A DNA stretch of 64,000 nt from Bifidobacterium choerinum (lineage in GTDB: Bacteria; Actinomycetota; Actinomycetes; Actinomycetales; Bifidobacteriaceae), in assembly GCF_000741135.1 (NCBI RefSeq), contig NZ_JGYU01000008.1, positions 1-64,000 of the forward strand. The letters are read 5' to 3'. The position numbers and the translations under genes were made by a program. The notes beneath the pieces are model-generated. The model saw only the letters and a list, made by a program, of their open reading frames with translations. It was not told where the DNA came from and did not search any database. Of the stretch, positions 26,409 to 34,310 are shown piece after piece. Numbering within the stretch: the first letter of the stretch is position 1; every line of letters starts with the position of its first letter.

Positions 26409-28106
26409 CTATTCGCGGAACCGGTCGGTGACCGGCAGGCGCCGGTCGCGCCCGAACGCGAGCGCGCTCACCTTCGGGCCCAGCGGGTACTGGCGACGCT
26501 TCCATTCGGCGCGGTCGACGAGGCGCATGACCGTGTCGACGGTCCTCTCGTCGAAGCCGTCGGCGAGCAGGTCGGCGCGGCCATGCGCATGCTCGATGTA
26601 GGCCTCGAGCACACGGTCGAGCAACGCGTACTCCGGCAGCGAGTCCGAATCCTTCTGCCCGGGGCGCAGTTCGGCGCTCGGCGCCTTCTCGATCGAGCTC
26701 ACCGGGATGATGACGCCGCCGGCCGGCATGACGCCGCCGTCGAATCCCTCGTTGCCGACGACGCGCAGGCCGCCGACGCCGACGCCTTCGGCGGCCGCGC
26801 GGTTGCGCCAGCGCGCGAGCGCCCACACCTTCGTCTTGAAGACGTCCTTGATCGGCGCGTAGCCGCCGACGGCGTCGCCGTAGATCGTCGAATAGCCGCA
26901 GGCGAGCTCGGACTTGTTGCCGGTGGCGAGCGCGAGCGCGCCCTTCGAGTTCGAGTAGGCCATGACGATGACGCCGCGGATGCGCGCCTGCAGGTTCTCG
27001 GCGGCGACGCCTTCGAGCCGCAGCTGCCGCTGGAAGGCGTCGAAGAGCGGTTCGATCGGCTGCACGTCGTAGTGGGCGCCGAGGTTCGCGGCAAGGTCGG
27101 CGGCGTCGTCTTTCGAACCGTCCGACGAGTACATGCTCGGCATCGAGATGCCGTACACCGCGTCGCCGCCGGCGGCGTCGGCGGCCATCGCGGCGACGAG
27201 CGCCGAGTCGACGCCTCCGGACAGGCCGAGCGTGACCGACGTGAAGCCGTTCTTGGCCATGTAGTCCTTGAGGCCGAGCACGCAGGCCGTGTAGACCTCC
27301 TCGTCCGCGTCGAGCGGCTCGGCGATCGCGCCCGGCCGCTGGTGGTCGGCGTCCGTGTCGAGGTCGAAGTACGAGAGGTCCTCGACGAACATCGGCGAAC
27401 GCTCGAGCAATGTGCCGTCGGCGTCGACGACGAAGCTGCCGCCGTCGAAGACGAGGTCGTCCTGGCCGCCGACCTGGTTGACGTAGATCATCGGCGCGTC
27501 GACCTCGCGCGCGCGACGCGCGCCCAGGTCGAGCCGCGTGTGCGTCTTGCCCTCCTCGTACGGCGAGCCGTTGACGGTCAGCAGCAGGTCGATGCCCATG
27601 TGAGCGAGTTCGGCGACGGGGCCGCCGTCCTGCCAGATGTCCTCGCAGATAGCGACGCCGACGCGCGCGCCGTCGATGTCGAGCACGACGGTGCGCTCGC
27701 CGGACGAGAAGATGCGGAACTCGTCGAAGACGCCGTAGTTGGGCAGGAAGTGCTTGTCGTAGCCGGCCCAGACGTGTCCGCCGTGCAGCACGACGAGGCG
27801 GTTGCGCGGCTTGCCGTTGGCGTGGTCGGTGCCGATCGTGCCGACGACGACGTACAGGCCGCCCATGCCTTCGTCGCCGAGTGCGGCGGCGAGCCGGTCG
27901 GCCGTGTCCCATGCGGCCGACCGGAAGGTCGCGCGCAGCGCAAGGTCCTCGATCGGATAGCCGGTGAGCGTCATCTCCGGGAAGACGACGACGTCGGCGC
28001 CGCCCTGCATGGCGCGGCGCGTGAAATCGAGGACCTTGCGGGCGTTGCCGTCAAGGTCGCCGACGCAGGTGTCGATCTGCGCGAGTGCGAAACGTAGTGT
28101 GCTCAT
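26409..28106 (-). CDS. nadE: Glutamine-dependent NAD(+) synthetase
   Basis: The 565-residue protein fuses an N-terminal nitrilase-type glutaminase domain (catalytic Glu44 in FPEMTLTGY, Lys in YDKHFLPNY, Cys in AICEDIW) to a C-terminal NAD synthetase domain with the ATP-pyrophosphatase loop GLSGGVDSALVAAM. It amidates deamido-NAD with glutamine nitrogen, the last step of NAD synthesis. The start MSTLRFALAQ at 28106 follows homology; no strong ribosome site precedes it. It begins 29 nt after the M20 hydrolase stop. Confidence 0.94.
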   Translation of the reverse strand: MSTLRFALAQIDTCVGDLDGNARKVLDFTRRAMQGGADVVVFPEMTLTGYPIEDLALRATFRSAAWDTADRLAAALGDEGMGGLYVVVGTIGTDHANGKPRNRLVVLHGGHVWAGYDKHFLPNYGVFDEFRIFSSGERTVVLDIDGARVGVAICEDIWQDGGPVAELAHMGIDLLLTVNGSPYEEGKTHTRLDLGARRAREVDAPMIYVNQVGGQDDLVFDGGSFVVDADGTLLERSPMFVEDLSYFDLDTDADHQRPGAIAEPLDADEEVYTACVLGLKDYMAKNGFTSVTLGLSGGVDSALVAAMAADAAGGDAVYGISMPSMYSSDGSKDDAADLAANLGAHYDVQPIEPLFDAFQRQLRLEGVAAENLQARIRGVIVMAYSNSKGALALATGNKSELACGYSTIYGDAVGGYAPIKDVFKTKVWALARWRNRAAAEGVGVGGLRVVGNEGFDGGVMPAGGVIIPVSSIEKAPSAELRPGQKDSDSLPEYALLDRVLEAYIEHAHGRADLLADGFDERTVDTVMRLVDRAEWKRRQYPLGPKVSALAFGRDRRLPVTDRFRE

Positions 28107-28135
28107 GGGCACCAAGTGTAGCGCCGCGCGCCTCC

Positions 28136-29290
28136 CTATTCGTTCGCGAGCGTGTGCAATGTCTCGAGCGCGGCGTTCGCGTAGAACTCGGCGCCGGTCT
28201 TCACGGCCTCGTCGAAGCCGACGAAGCGCGGGCTGTGCCAGTCGGCGCATCCGGGCGTGCCGTTCGAGCCGACGAAGGCGAAGACGAGGCGCGTCACCTC
28301 GCCGTATTCGGCGAAGTCCTCCCCCGCCATCGACGGCATGATCGGCGCGGCCTCGGCGTACTGCGGGATCGCGGCGGCGACCGGCGCGATCAGGTCGGGG
28401 TCGCATACGAGCGGCGCCTGGAAGTCGTCCCATTCGATGTCGGCGCGGATGCCGTGGGCGGCGGCCGTCGCCTCGACGATCTGGCGGAAGCGGCGGGCGG
28501 CGAGGTCGCCGTCCTCGCGGTGGAAGTAGCGCGCCGTGCCCTGGAATCCAGCCTCGGCCGGGATGACGTTCCACACGTCGCCGCCGTGCACTTCGGTCAC
28601 CGACAGCACGAGCGGATGGAACGGCGAGACGTTGCGGCTGACGATCGTCTGCAACGCAAGGATCATCGAGCTCATCGCCTCGAAGGGTCCGGTGCCCTTG
28701 TGCGGGTAGCCGCCATGCGTGCCGTCGGCGTGCAGCGTCACATGGAAGCGCACGCAGCCGGCCATCATCGGCTGCGGTCCGGCGGCGAGGACGCCGGGCG
28801 CGTAGTTCGGGTTGTTGTGCGTGCCGATGATCGCGTCGAGGCCGTCGGCGAGCCCGGCGTCGATGACGGCGCGCGCGCCACGGCCGAGCTCCTCGGCCGG
28901 CTGGAAGATGACGCGCAGCGTGCCGCGGATGAGGTCGCGGTGCGCGTTGAGCCAGAACACGGCGCCGAGCAGACTCGTCATGTGCAGGTCGTGGCCGCAG
29001 GCGTGCATGACGCCGTCGTCGGCCGACGCGAAGTCGAGTCCGGAGTCCTCATGCACCGGCAGGCCGTCGATATCGGCGCGCAGGCCCACGACCGGACCCG
29101 GATGCGTGCCCTCGATGTGCGCGAAGACGCCGGTCGGCATCGGGTCGTCGAGCGGCTCGACGCCGTGCGAGGTGAGCACGTCCCTCAGATACGCGCTCGT
29201 CTCATGTTCCTCGAAGGAACGCTCCGGATGACGGTGCAGATGGTGGCGGATCGCCCGCAGTTCGTCGCTCAGTTCGATCGTCACGGCCAT
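28136..29290 (-). CDS. M20 family amidohydrolase (N-acyl-amino acid hydrolase type)
   Basis: The 384-residue metallopeptidase-like protein has RHHLHRHPERSFEEHETS, metal ligands in GLRADIDGLP and HACGHDLHM, the catalytic Glu pair in FQPAEELGRGA and a terminal HSPRF. This pattern is that of hippurate/N-acyl-L-amino acid amidohydrolases. GGAGAGAGGAACC precedes the ATG. It follows metI by 41 nt in the metQNI run, so the substrate may be N-acylated methionine or a related peptide brought in by that system; this is inference. Confidence 0.87.
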   Translation of the reverse strand: MAVTIELSDELRAIRHHLHRHPERSFEEHETSAYLRDVLTSHGVEPLDDPMPTGVFAHIEGTHPGPVVGLRADIDGLPVHEDSGLDFASADDGVMHACGHDLHMTSLLGAVFWLNAHRDLIRGTLRVIFQPAEELGRGARAVIDAGLADGLDAIIGTHNNPNYAPGVLAAGPQPMMAGCVRFHVTLHADGTHGGYPHKGTGPFEAMSSMILALQTIVSRNVSPFHPLVLSVTEVHGGDVWNVIPAEAGFQGTARYFHREDGDLAARRFRQIVEATAAAHGIRADIEWDDFQAPLVCDPDLIAPVAAAIPQYAEAAPIMPSMAGEDFAEYGEVTRLVFAFVGSNGTPGCADWHSPRFVGFDEAVKTGAEFYANAALETLHTLANE

Positions 29291-29331
29291 GTTGGTTCCT
29301 CTCTCCTGCTTGGTTCGTTGCCGGCGCCGTC

Positions 29332-30057
29332 TCAGCGGCGCAGCAGACGCTTGGCGATCGCGTTCGCGATGGCCTGCACGACCTGCACAAGCACGATCAT
29401 GATGATGACGGCCGTCCAGGTGACGGTCTGGTCGAATTTCTGGTAGCCGTACGCGATCGCGAAGTTGCCCAGGCCGCCGCCGCCGATGTAGCCGGCCATC
29501 GCGGACATGTCGAGCACGCCGATGAACAGGAACGCGTAGGCGAGGATCAGCGGCGCGAGCGCCTCGGGGATGAGCACGGTGCGGATGATCGTGAACTTCG
29601 ACGCGCCCATCGCGCGCGCCGCCTCGATGACGCCGTGGTCGACCGGCACGAGGTTCTGCTCGACGAGACGCGACGTCGCGAAGGTGCACATGATGCACAT
29701 CGGGAAGATCGCCGCCGTCGTGCCGATCGACGTGCCGACGACCCTGACGGTCAGCGGCTGCATCGCGGCGAGGAAGATGATGAACGGGATCGGGCGCACG
29801 ATGTTGACGAGGATGTCGAGCACGCGGTAGACGACGCGGTTCTCGAAGAGGTTGCCCGGGCGCGTGCCGTAGAGGATGACGCCGAGGACGAGGCCGAGGA
29901 CGCCTCCGATGACGATCGTGACGAGCACCATCTGCAGCGTCTGGACGACCGACTGCGCGAGCAGTGGTTTGAGGACGCTCCAGTCGCTGCGGCTCGCGAG
30001 CGTCGCGGCGTGCGCGGCCGCGGTTGCGGTTGCGGATTCGAATGCGAGGGTGGGCAT
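29332..30057 (-). CDS. metI: Methionine ABC transporter permease MetI
   Basis: The 241-residue permease has five membrane segments and the EAA loop EAARAMGASKFTIIRTVLIPEA, then GYIGGGGLGNFAIAYGYQKF, which is characteristic of MetI. The N-terminus is about 25 residues longer than in E. coli, Ala/Ser-rich. Its ATG lies 2 nt after the metN stop codon. Confidence 0.94.
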   Translation of the reverse strand: MPTLAFESATATAAAHAATLASRSDWSVLKPLLAQSVVQTLQMVLVTIVIGGVLGLVLGVILYGTRPGNLFENRVVYRVLDILVNIVRPIPFIIFLAAMQPLTVRVVGTSIGTTAAIFPMCIMCTFATSRLVEQNLVPVDHGVIEAARAMGASKFTIIRTVLIPEALAPLILAYAFLFIGVLDMSAMAGYIGGGGLGNFAIAYGYQKFDQTVTWTAVIIMIVLVQVVQAIANAIAKRLLRR

Positions 30058-30059
30058 CT

Positions 30060-31325
30060 TCAGTCACGTTCCTTTCGTGCGTCCGTCTGCTGCGCCGGCG
30101 TCGTGGGCGCCATGTCGACGACGTCGTCGTCCTGTTCGATCATCCCGATGTCGTCGGCGAGCGTTTCTGCCGGCGCGGGCGTCGTCTCGTCGGGTCCGAG
30201 CGCGATGCGGGCGCGTTCGACGGCCGTGTCGTAGTCGACCGGATGTGCCTTCGTGCCGAAGTCGACGATGTCGCTGTGGCGGCGCAGGTCGTCGAGGAAG
30301 GCGTCGATCCGCGCCTCGTCGCCGGTGAACTCGTAGGTCATCGCGCCGATCGCGATGTCCTGCACGGTGTCGATGCCGCCGTACAGCAGGCCGCTGCTGA
30401 TGCCGTGGCGGGCGATGAGTTCGGAGATGTCCTGTCCGGAGGCGGGCACGAGCACGTTGCCGTCGGCGTCGACGATGTCGCGCTGACGCACGACGACGGT
30501 GACGAGACGTCCCGGCCACTGCTCGCGCATGACGGCGATGCGCGCCGGGTCGGGCAGGCCGTCCATCGCCGTGGCGATGAAGCGCTTCGTGACCGGCTGC
30601 TTCGGCGCGGCGAAGACGTCGTAGACATCGCCCTGTTCGACGACGCGGCCGGCGCTCATGACAGCGACGCGGTTGGCGATCTGCTGCACGACGTTCATCT
30701 GATGCGTGATGAGCACGATCGTGATGCCGAGCTGACGGTTGACGCGTTCGAGCAGCTGGAGCACCTCGGTCGTCGTCTCCGGGTCGAGCGCGCTCGTCGC
30801 CTCGTCGGCAAGCAGGATCTTCGGGTTCGTCGCCAGGGCGCGCGCGATGCCGACGCGCTGCTTCTGGCCGCCCGACAGCTGCGACGGGTACTTGTTCGCA
30901 TGTTCGGACAGGCCTACGAACTCGAGCAGCTCGCGGACGCGCTTGTCCTGATAGTCCTTGCGCCAATGGTCGAGCTTCAGCGGATAGGCGATGTTCTGCG
31001 CGACCGTCTTCTGCGAGAACAGATTGAACTGCTGGAAGATCATGCCGATCTTCTGGCGCACCGGCCGCAGCCTGCCCTCGCCCATATGCGACACGTCGTG
31101 GCCCATGACGGTGACGGTGCCGCTCGTCGGCTGCTCGAGCGCGTTGATCATGCGCACAAGCGTCGACTTGCCGGCGCCCGAATAGCCGATGATGCCGAAA
31201 ATGTCGCCTTCGTCGATGCTCAGCGAGACGTCGTCGACGGCGCGCATCGTCTTCTTCGCGCCGCGCTGCCTGAACTCCTTGACCACATGGTCGAAGACGA
31301 TGATGGGTTCCTTGCCTTGCGTCAT
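30060..31325 (-). CDS. metN: Methionine ABC transporter ATP-binding protein MetN with NIL domain
   Basis: The 421-residue ATPase has Walker A GYSGAGKST, signature LSGGQKQRVGIARAL, Walker B ILLADEATSALDP and the H-loop ITHQMNVV, followed by a C-terminal NIL/ACT-like methionine sensor domain (GRLVTVVV..ISSGLLYGGIDTVQDIAIGAMTYEFTG). The last about 45 residues form an acidic tail rich in Thr, Ala and Asp that the family normally lacks. ATG 31325 has AAGGAG upstream at a wide spacing and AAAGGCGA closer. Confidence 0.93.
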   Translation of the reverse strand: MTQGKEPIIVFDHVVKEFRQRGAKKTMRAVDDVSLSIDEGDIFGIIGYSGAGKSTLVRMINALEQPTSGTVTVMGHDVSHMGEGRLRPVRQKIGMIFQQFNLFSQKTVAQNIAYPLKLDHWRKDYQDKRVRELLEFVGLSEHANKYPSQLSGGQKQRVGIARALATNPKILLADEATSALDPETTTEVLQLLERVNRQLGITIVLITHQMNVVQQIANRVAVMSAGRVVEQGDVYDVFAAPKQPVTKRFIATAMDGLPDPARIAVMREQWPGRLVTVVVRQRDIVDADGNVLVPASGQDISELIARHGISSGLLYGGIDTVQDIAIGAMTYEFTGDEARIDAFLDDLRRHSDIVDFGTKAHPVDYDTAVERARIALGPDETTPAPAETLADDIGMIEQDDDVVDMAPTTPAQQTDARKERD

Positions 31326-31412
31326 TGTGTCGCCTTTGTCTCCTTGATTTGCCCCGCCTCTCCCCCGTCGCCCGCGCATCGCGCCGAATGCGAGAGAAAG
31401 CCGCCGGCCGCC

Positions 31413-31418
31413 ATTGTA
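31413..31418 (-). promoter_or_regulatory. Possible internal -10 element before metN
   Basis: TACAAT lies on the minus strand in the 155-nt gap between metQ and metN. No good -35 is seen, so it is weakly supported. Confidence 0.25.
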
Positions 31419-31480
31419 GCGGCACGGGCGGCTCATCGTGCGCGTTGCCCCGTGGCGGCGCGCCGTGTGCGGCGAAGGGC

Positions 31481-32500
31481 TCACTTGCCGCTCGCGCGGA
31501 TGTCCGATTCGATGTCGGTCAGGTACTTCGCCAGTTCGGTCTGCGAGAACTTGTCTGCGAACACGGCGGTGCCTGCCGACTCCTCCTGCAGCGCGTCGAG
31601 CACCGGCTTCGTCTGGTAGATCTCGACGCACTTGCGGTACACGGCGTTGTCCACGTCGTCGGCTCGCACGGCGAAGATGTTGATGTAGGGGCGCGACTCC
31701 TCAGATTCTGCGTCGTCATGGTAGATCGCGTCGGTCGGGTCGAGGCCGGCGTCGGCGACGTAGTCGTTGTTGATGACGCCGGCGGACAGGTCGTCGCCGC
31801 CCGACTTGAGTGTGTTTGCGATCTGCTCGGCCTTCATCGGCACGACCTTGACCTTCGACTTCGCCTCGTCGATGTCCTGCGGAATCGTGAACGCCGTCCA
31901 GTCGCCCTTGAGCGTGACGACGCCGGCGGCCTTGAGCACGCCGATCGCGCGCGCCTGGTTCGTCTCGTCGTTCGGAATCGCGACCGTCGAGCCGGCCGGC
32001 AGATCCTTGATGTCGGTGTACTTCGGCTTGCCGTCCTTGTCGAAGGAGGAGTAGACGCCGAGCGGATAGATCGCCACACCGCCGAGCGGCTGCAGGTCCT
32101 TGCCGTTCTGCACGTTGTAGTTGGCCAGATACAGCAGATGCTGGAACTCGTTCATGTCGAGGTCGCCGGCGGCGAGCGCCGGGTTCTCGCTCGTGTAGTC
32201 CTGGAAGTCCACGATCTTCACGTAGATGCCCTTCGCCTTGGCCTGCTTGGTGAATTCGACCCACTGCGGATCGGTGGCGCCGACGACGCCAATCCTCACC
32301 GGATTGTCCTTCGTGCCCTTCGCGGCTTCCGCCGCGCCGCCGTTCGCGCGGTGGAAGCCGAAGAAGGCGCCCGCCGCCACGAGCAGCACGACGACGACGG
32401 CGATGACGATGTTGCGCGCCGTGTGGTTGACGCGCACCGGCTCGTCGGTGTTCAGCTCCGGCACGTTGCCGCCCGGTTCATTGGTGTTGTTCTGGCTCAT
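31481..32500 (-). CDS. metQ: Methionine-binding protein MetQ, anchored by an N-terminal membrane helix
   Basis: The 339-residue NlpA/MetQ-type substrate-binding protein shows VRIGVVGATDPQWVEFTKQAKAKG, DYTSENPALAAGDLDMNEFQHLLYL, YPLGVYSSF and AIPNDETNQARAIGVLKAAG. It should deliver methionine to MetNI. Unlike most Gram-positive MetQ proteins it has no lipobox cysteine; residues about 25-45 (NIVIAVVVVLLVAAGAFFGF) form a single membrane helix after a charged N-terminus. MSQNNTNE at 32500 is preferred over the 30-codon longer frame by homology and an upstream GAGGG. It is first in the metQ-metN-metI-M20-nadE run. Confidence 0.92.
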   Translation of the reverse strand: MSQNNTNEPGGNVPELNTDEPVRVNHTARNIVIAVVVVLLVAAGAFFGFHRANGGAAEAAKGTKDNPVRIGVVGATDPQWVEFTKQAKAKGIYVKIVDFQDYTSENPALAAGDLDMNEFQHLLYLANYNVQNGKDLQPLGGVAIYPLGVYSSFDKDGKPKYTDIKDLPAGSTVAIPNDETNQARAIGVLKAAGVVTLKGDWTAFTIPQDIDEAKSKVKVVPMKAEQIANTLKSGGDDLSAGVINNDYVADAGLDPTDAIYHDDAESEESRPYINIFAVRADDVDNAVYRKCVEIYQTKPVLDALQEESAGTAVFADKFSQTELAKYLTDIESDIRASGK

Positions 32501-32743
32501 CGTTTTCGTATCCCTCTTCCTTGTGTTTCCTTGGGTTGTCCGTATCTCCGCGTGCGCCCGGACCTGCCGTCGGCGCCGCGACGTGTTCAAGAATACGACC
32601 GCGGACGACGTGACGGCGCCGTGTCGTTATCGTTTCCTCTTATAGGCGGCGTTCGCCCGCCGCAACGCCAACGGTTGCGCCGCGGAAAACCCGGATCGGC
32701 GACGTGGGCCGACGTCGCGATACGGACGCCGGTGCGCATGCCG

Positions 32744-32756
32744 TAGACTGGACGTC
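32744..32756 (+). promoter_or_regulatory. -10 element before the HAD gene (probable leaderless start)
   Basis: TAGACT (32744-32749) ends exactly 7 nt before the ATG at 32757, with no Shine-Dalgarno sequence. Confidence 0.45.
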
Positions 32757-33599
32757 ATGACGACCTCCACCGACCGCTCTCCCCTCCCCGCCGGCGCCGG
32801 CGACGACATCCGCGCCGTGTTCTTCGACATCGACGGCACATTGACGAGCTTCGCGACGCACACGGTGCCACGTTCGACGATCAACGCGCTCCATGCGCTG
32901 CGTGCGAAGGGCGTGCGCGTATACATCTGCACCGGCCGCTCGCCCGAGCAGATGAAGGTCGTGCTCGATGCGATCCCTTTCCGTTTCGACGGCGTCGCCG
33001 GCGTCAACGGGCAGTACTGCTGGAGGGCTGACGGCACCGTCGTCGCCGACCGTCCGTTCGACGGGGCGGACGTGCGGGCGGTCGTCGGCTGGCTCGACCT
33101 CCATCCAGACGTCGTCGCCGTGTTCGCCGAACGCGACACGGCGTACTTCAACCACGACTCCGAGCGGATACGCGCGATGTGGCGGTCGCTGGGCAAGACG
33201 GCGCCGAAGCTGCGCTTCATCGACCCGCACACGCGCATCGGGGACAACCGGATCTACCAGATCAGCCCCTATGTGGGCCGCGACGACGAACGGGCGATCG
33301 TCGAGGGCTGCCACGCCGTGCGCGGCGTGCGCTGGCATCCCGACTTCGTCGACCTCATCCCGGCCTCGGGAGGCAAGGACCGTGGCGTCGCGACGCTGCT
33401 GGCCGACGTGGGGCTGACGCGCGCGCAGTCGATGGCCTTCGGCGACGGCGGCAACGACGTGGACATGCTGCGCTACGCGCATATCGGCGTCGCGATGGGC
33501 AACGGCACCGCCGACGCGAGGGCCGCCGCCGACTATGTCACAAGAGATGTCGACGACGACGGCGTCGCGCACGCGCTGCGGCACTTCGGAATCCTGTGA
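32757..33599 (+). CDS. HAD superfamily (Cof-like) phosphatase
   Basis: The 280-residue protein has HAD motif [11 protein letters not shown], motif II TGRS, a Cof-type C2 cap and motif III/IV GGKDRG and [14 protein letters not shown]. Cof hydrolases dephosphorylate sugar phosphates or cofactors such as PLP; the substrate cannot be inferred. The first about 17 residues before the motif are Thr/Ser/Pro/Ala-rich and probably disordered. It is divergent from metQ. Confidence 0.88.
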   Translation: MTTSTDRSPLPAGAGDDIRAVFFDIDGTLTSFATHTVPRSTINALHALRAKGVRVYICTGRSPEQMKVVLDAIPFRFDGVAGVNGQYCWRADGTVVADRPFDGADVRAVVGWLDLHPDVVAVFAERDTAYFNHDSERIRAMWRSLGKTAPKLRFIDPHTRIGDNRIYQISPYVGRDDERAIVEGCHAVRGVRWHPDFVDLIPASGGKDRGVATLLADVGLTRAQSMAFGDGGNDVDMLRYAHIGVAMGNGTADARAAADYVTRDVDDDGVAHALRHFGIL

Positions 33600-33670
33600 C
33601 GGGGAGCCGCGTTCGCCGTTGGACGCAGCGCCGTGTCCTCGAGTGCGGCCGTATGCTACCGTGTCGAGGT

Positions 33671-34210
33671 ATGACCACTATTATCATGCACACCTCCGAA
33701 GGTGACATCACGATCAACCTGTTCGACGACAAGACGCCCAAGACCGTCGAGAACTTCCTCGGCCTGGCCACCGGCCAGAAGGCCTGGCGCGACCCTTTCA
33801 CCGGCGAGCAGTCCAACGAACATTTCTATGACGGACTGACCTTCCACCGCGTCATCAAGGACTTCATGATCCAGGGCGGCTGCCCGCTCGGCACCGGCAC
33901 CGGCGGCCCCGGCTACGACTTCGACGACGAGATCGTCCCGACGCTCAAGTTCGACCACCCCTACCTGCTCGCGATGGCGAACGCCGGCCTCGCGCGCGGC
34001 GCCGACGGCAAGCTGCACGGCACGAACGGCTCGCAGTTCTTCATCACGACGGTGCCGACGCCGTGGCTCGACGGCCACCACACGATCTTCGGCGAGGTCG
34101 CCGACGAGGCCTCGACGGCCGTCGTCGACAAGATCGACGCCGTCGCCACCGACGCGCACGACTGTCCGCTCGAGCCGGTCATGATCGAATCGATCGAGGT
34201 CAAGGACTGA
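33671..34210 (+). CDS. Peptidyl-prolyl cis-trans isomerase (cyclophilin type)
   Basis: The 179-residue cyclophilin begins [19 protein letters not shown] and carries [21 protein letters not shown] and [11 protein letters not shown], which build the catalytic site (Arg, Phe, Gln, Trp/His positions). It has no signal peptide and is cytoplasmic. The start at 33671 is set by homology; the longer open frame overlaps the HAD gene and is spurious. A bidirectional terminator follows. Confidence 0.93.
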   Translation: MTTIIMHTSEGDITINLFDDKTPKTVENFLGLATGQKAWRDPFTGEQSNEHFYDGLTFHRVIKDFMIQGGCPLGTGTGGPGYDFDDEIVPTLKFDHPYLLAMANAGLARGADGKLHGTNGSQFFITTVPTPWLDGHHTIFGEVADEASTAVVDKIDAVATDAHDCPLEPVMIESIEVKD

Positions 34211-34242
34211 AGATCGGCGCCCTGCGGCGCATCATACGGCAA

Positions 34243-34287
34243 CGCGAAGGAGGCGGCGCCCCATGACGGGGCGGCGCCTCCTTCGCG
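34243..34287. terminator. Bidirectional terminator between cyclophilin and rel
   Basis: A 20-nt stem with one mismatch (CGCGAAGGAGGC.. against ..GCCTCCTTCGCG) around a 5-nt loop serves both convergent genes. Confidence 0.75.
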
Positions 34288-34310
34288 TATCATCGTCGGC
34301 GTCGCGCCGG

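Noticed and set aside
32501..32756. SAM or methionine riboswitch in front of metQ or metY
   Set aside because: No S-box-like helices or conserved motifs could be found in either leader.
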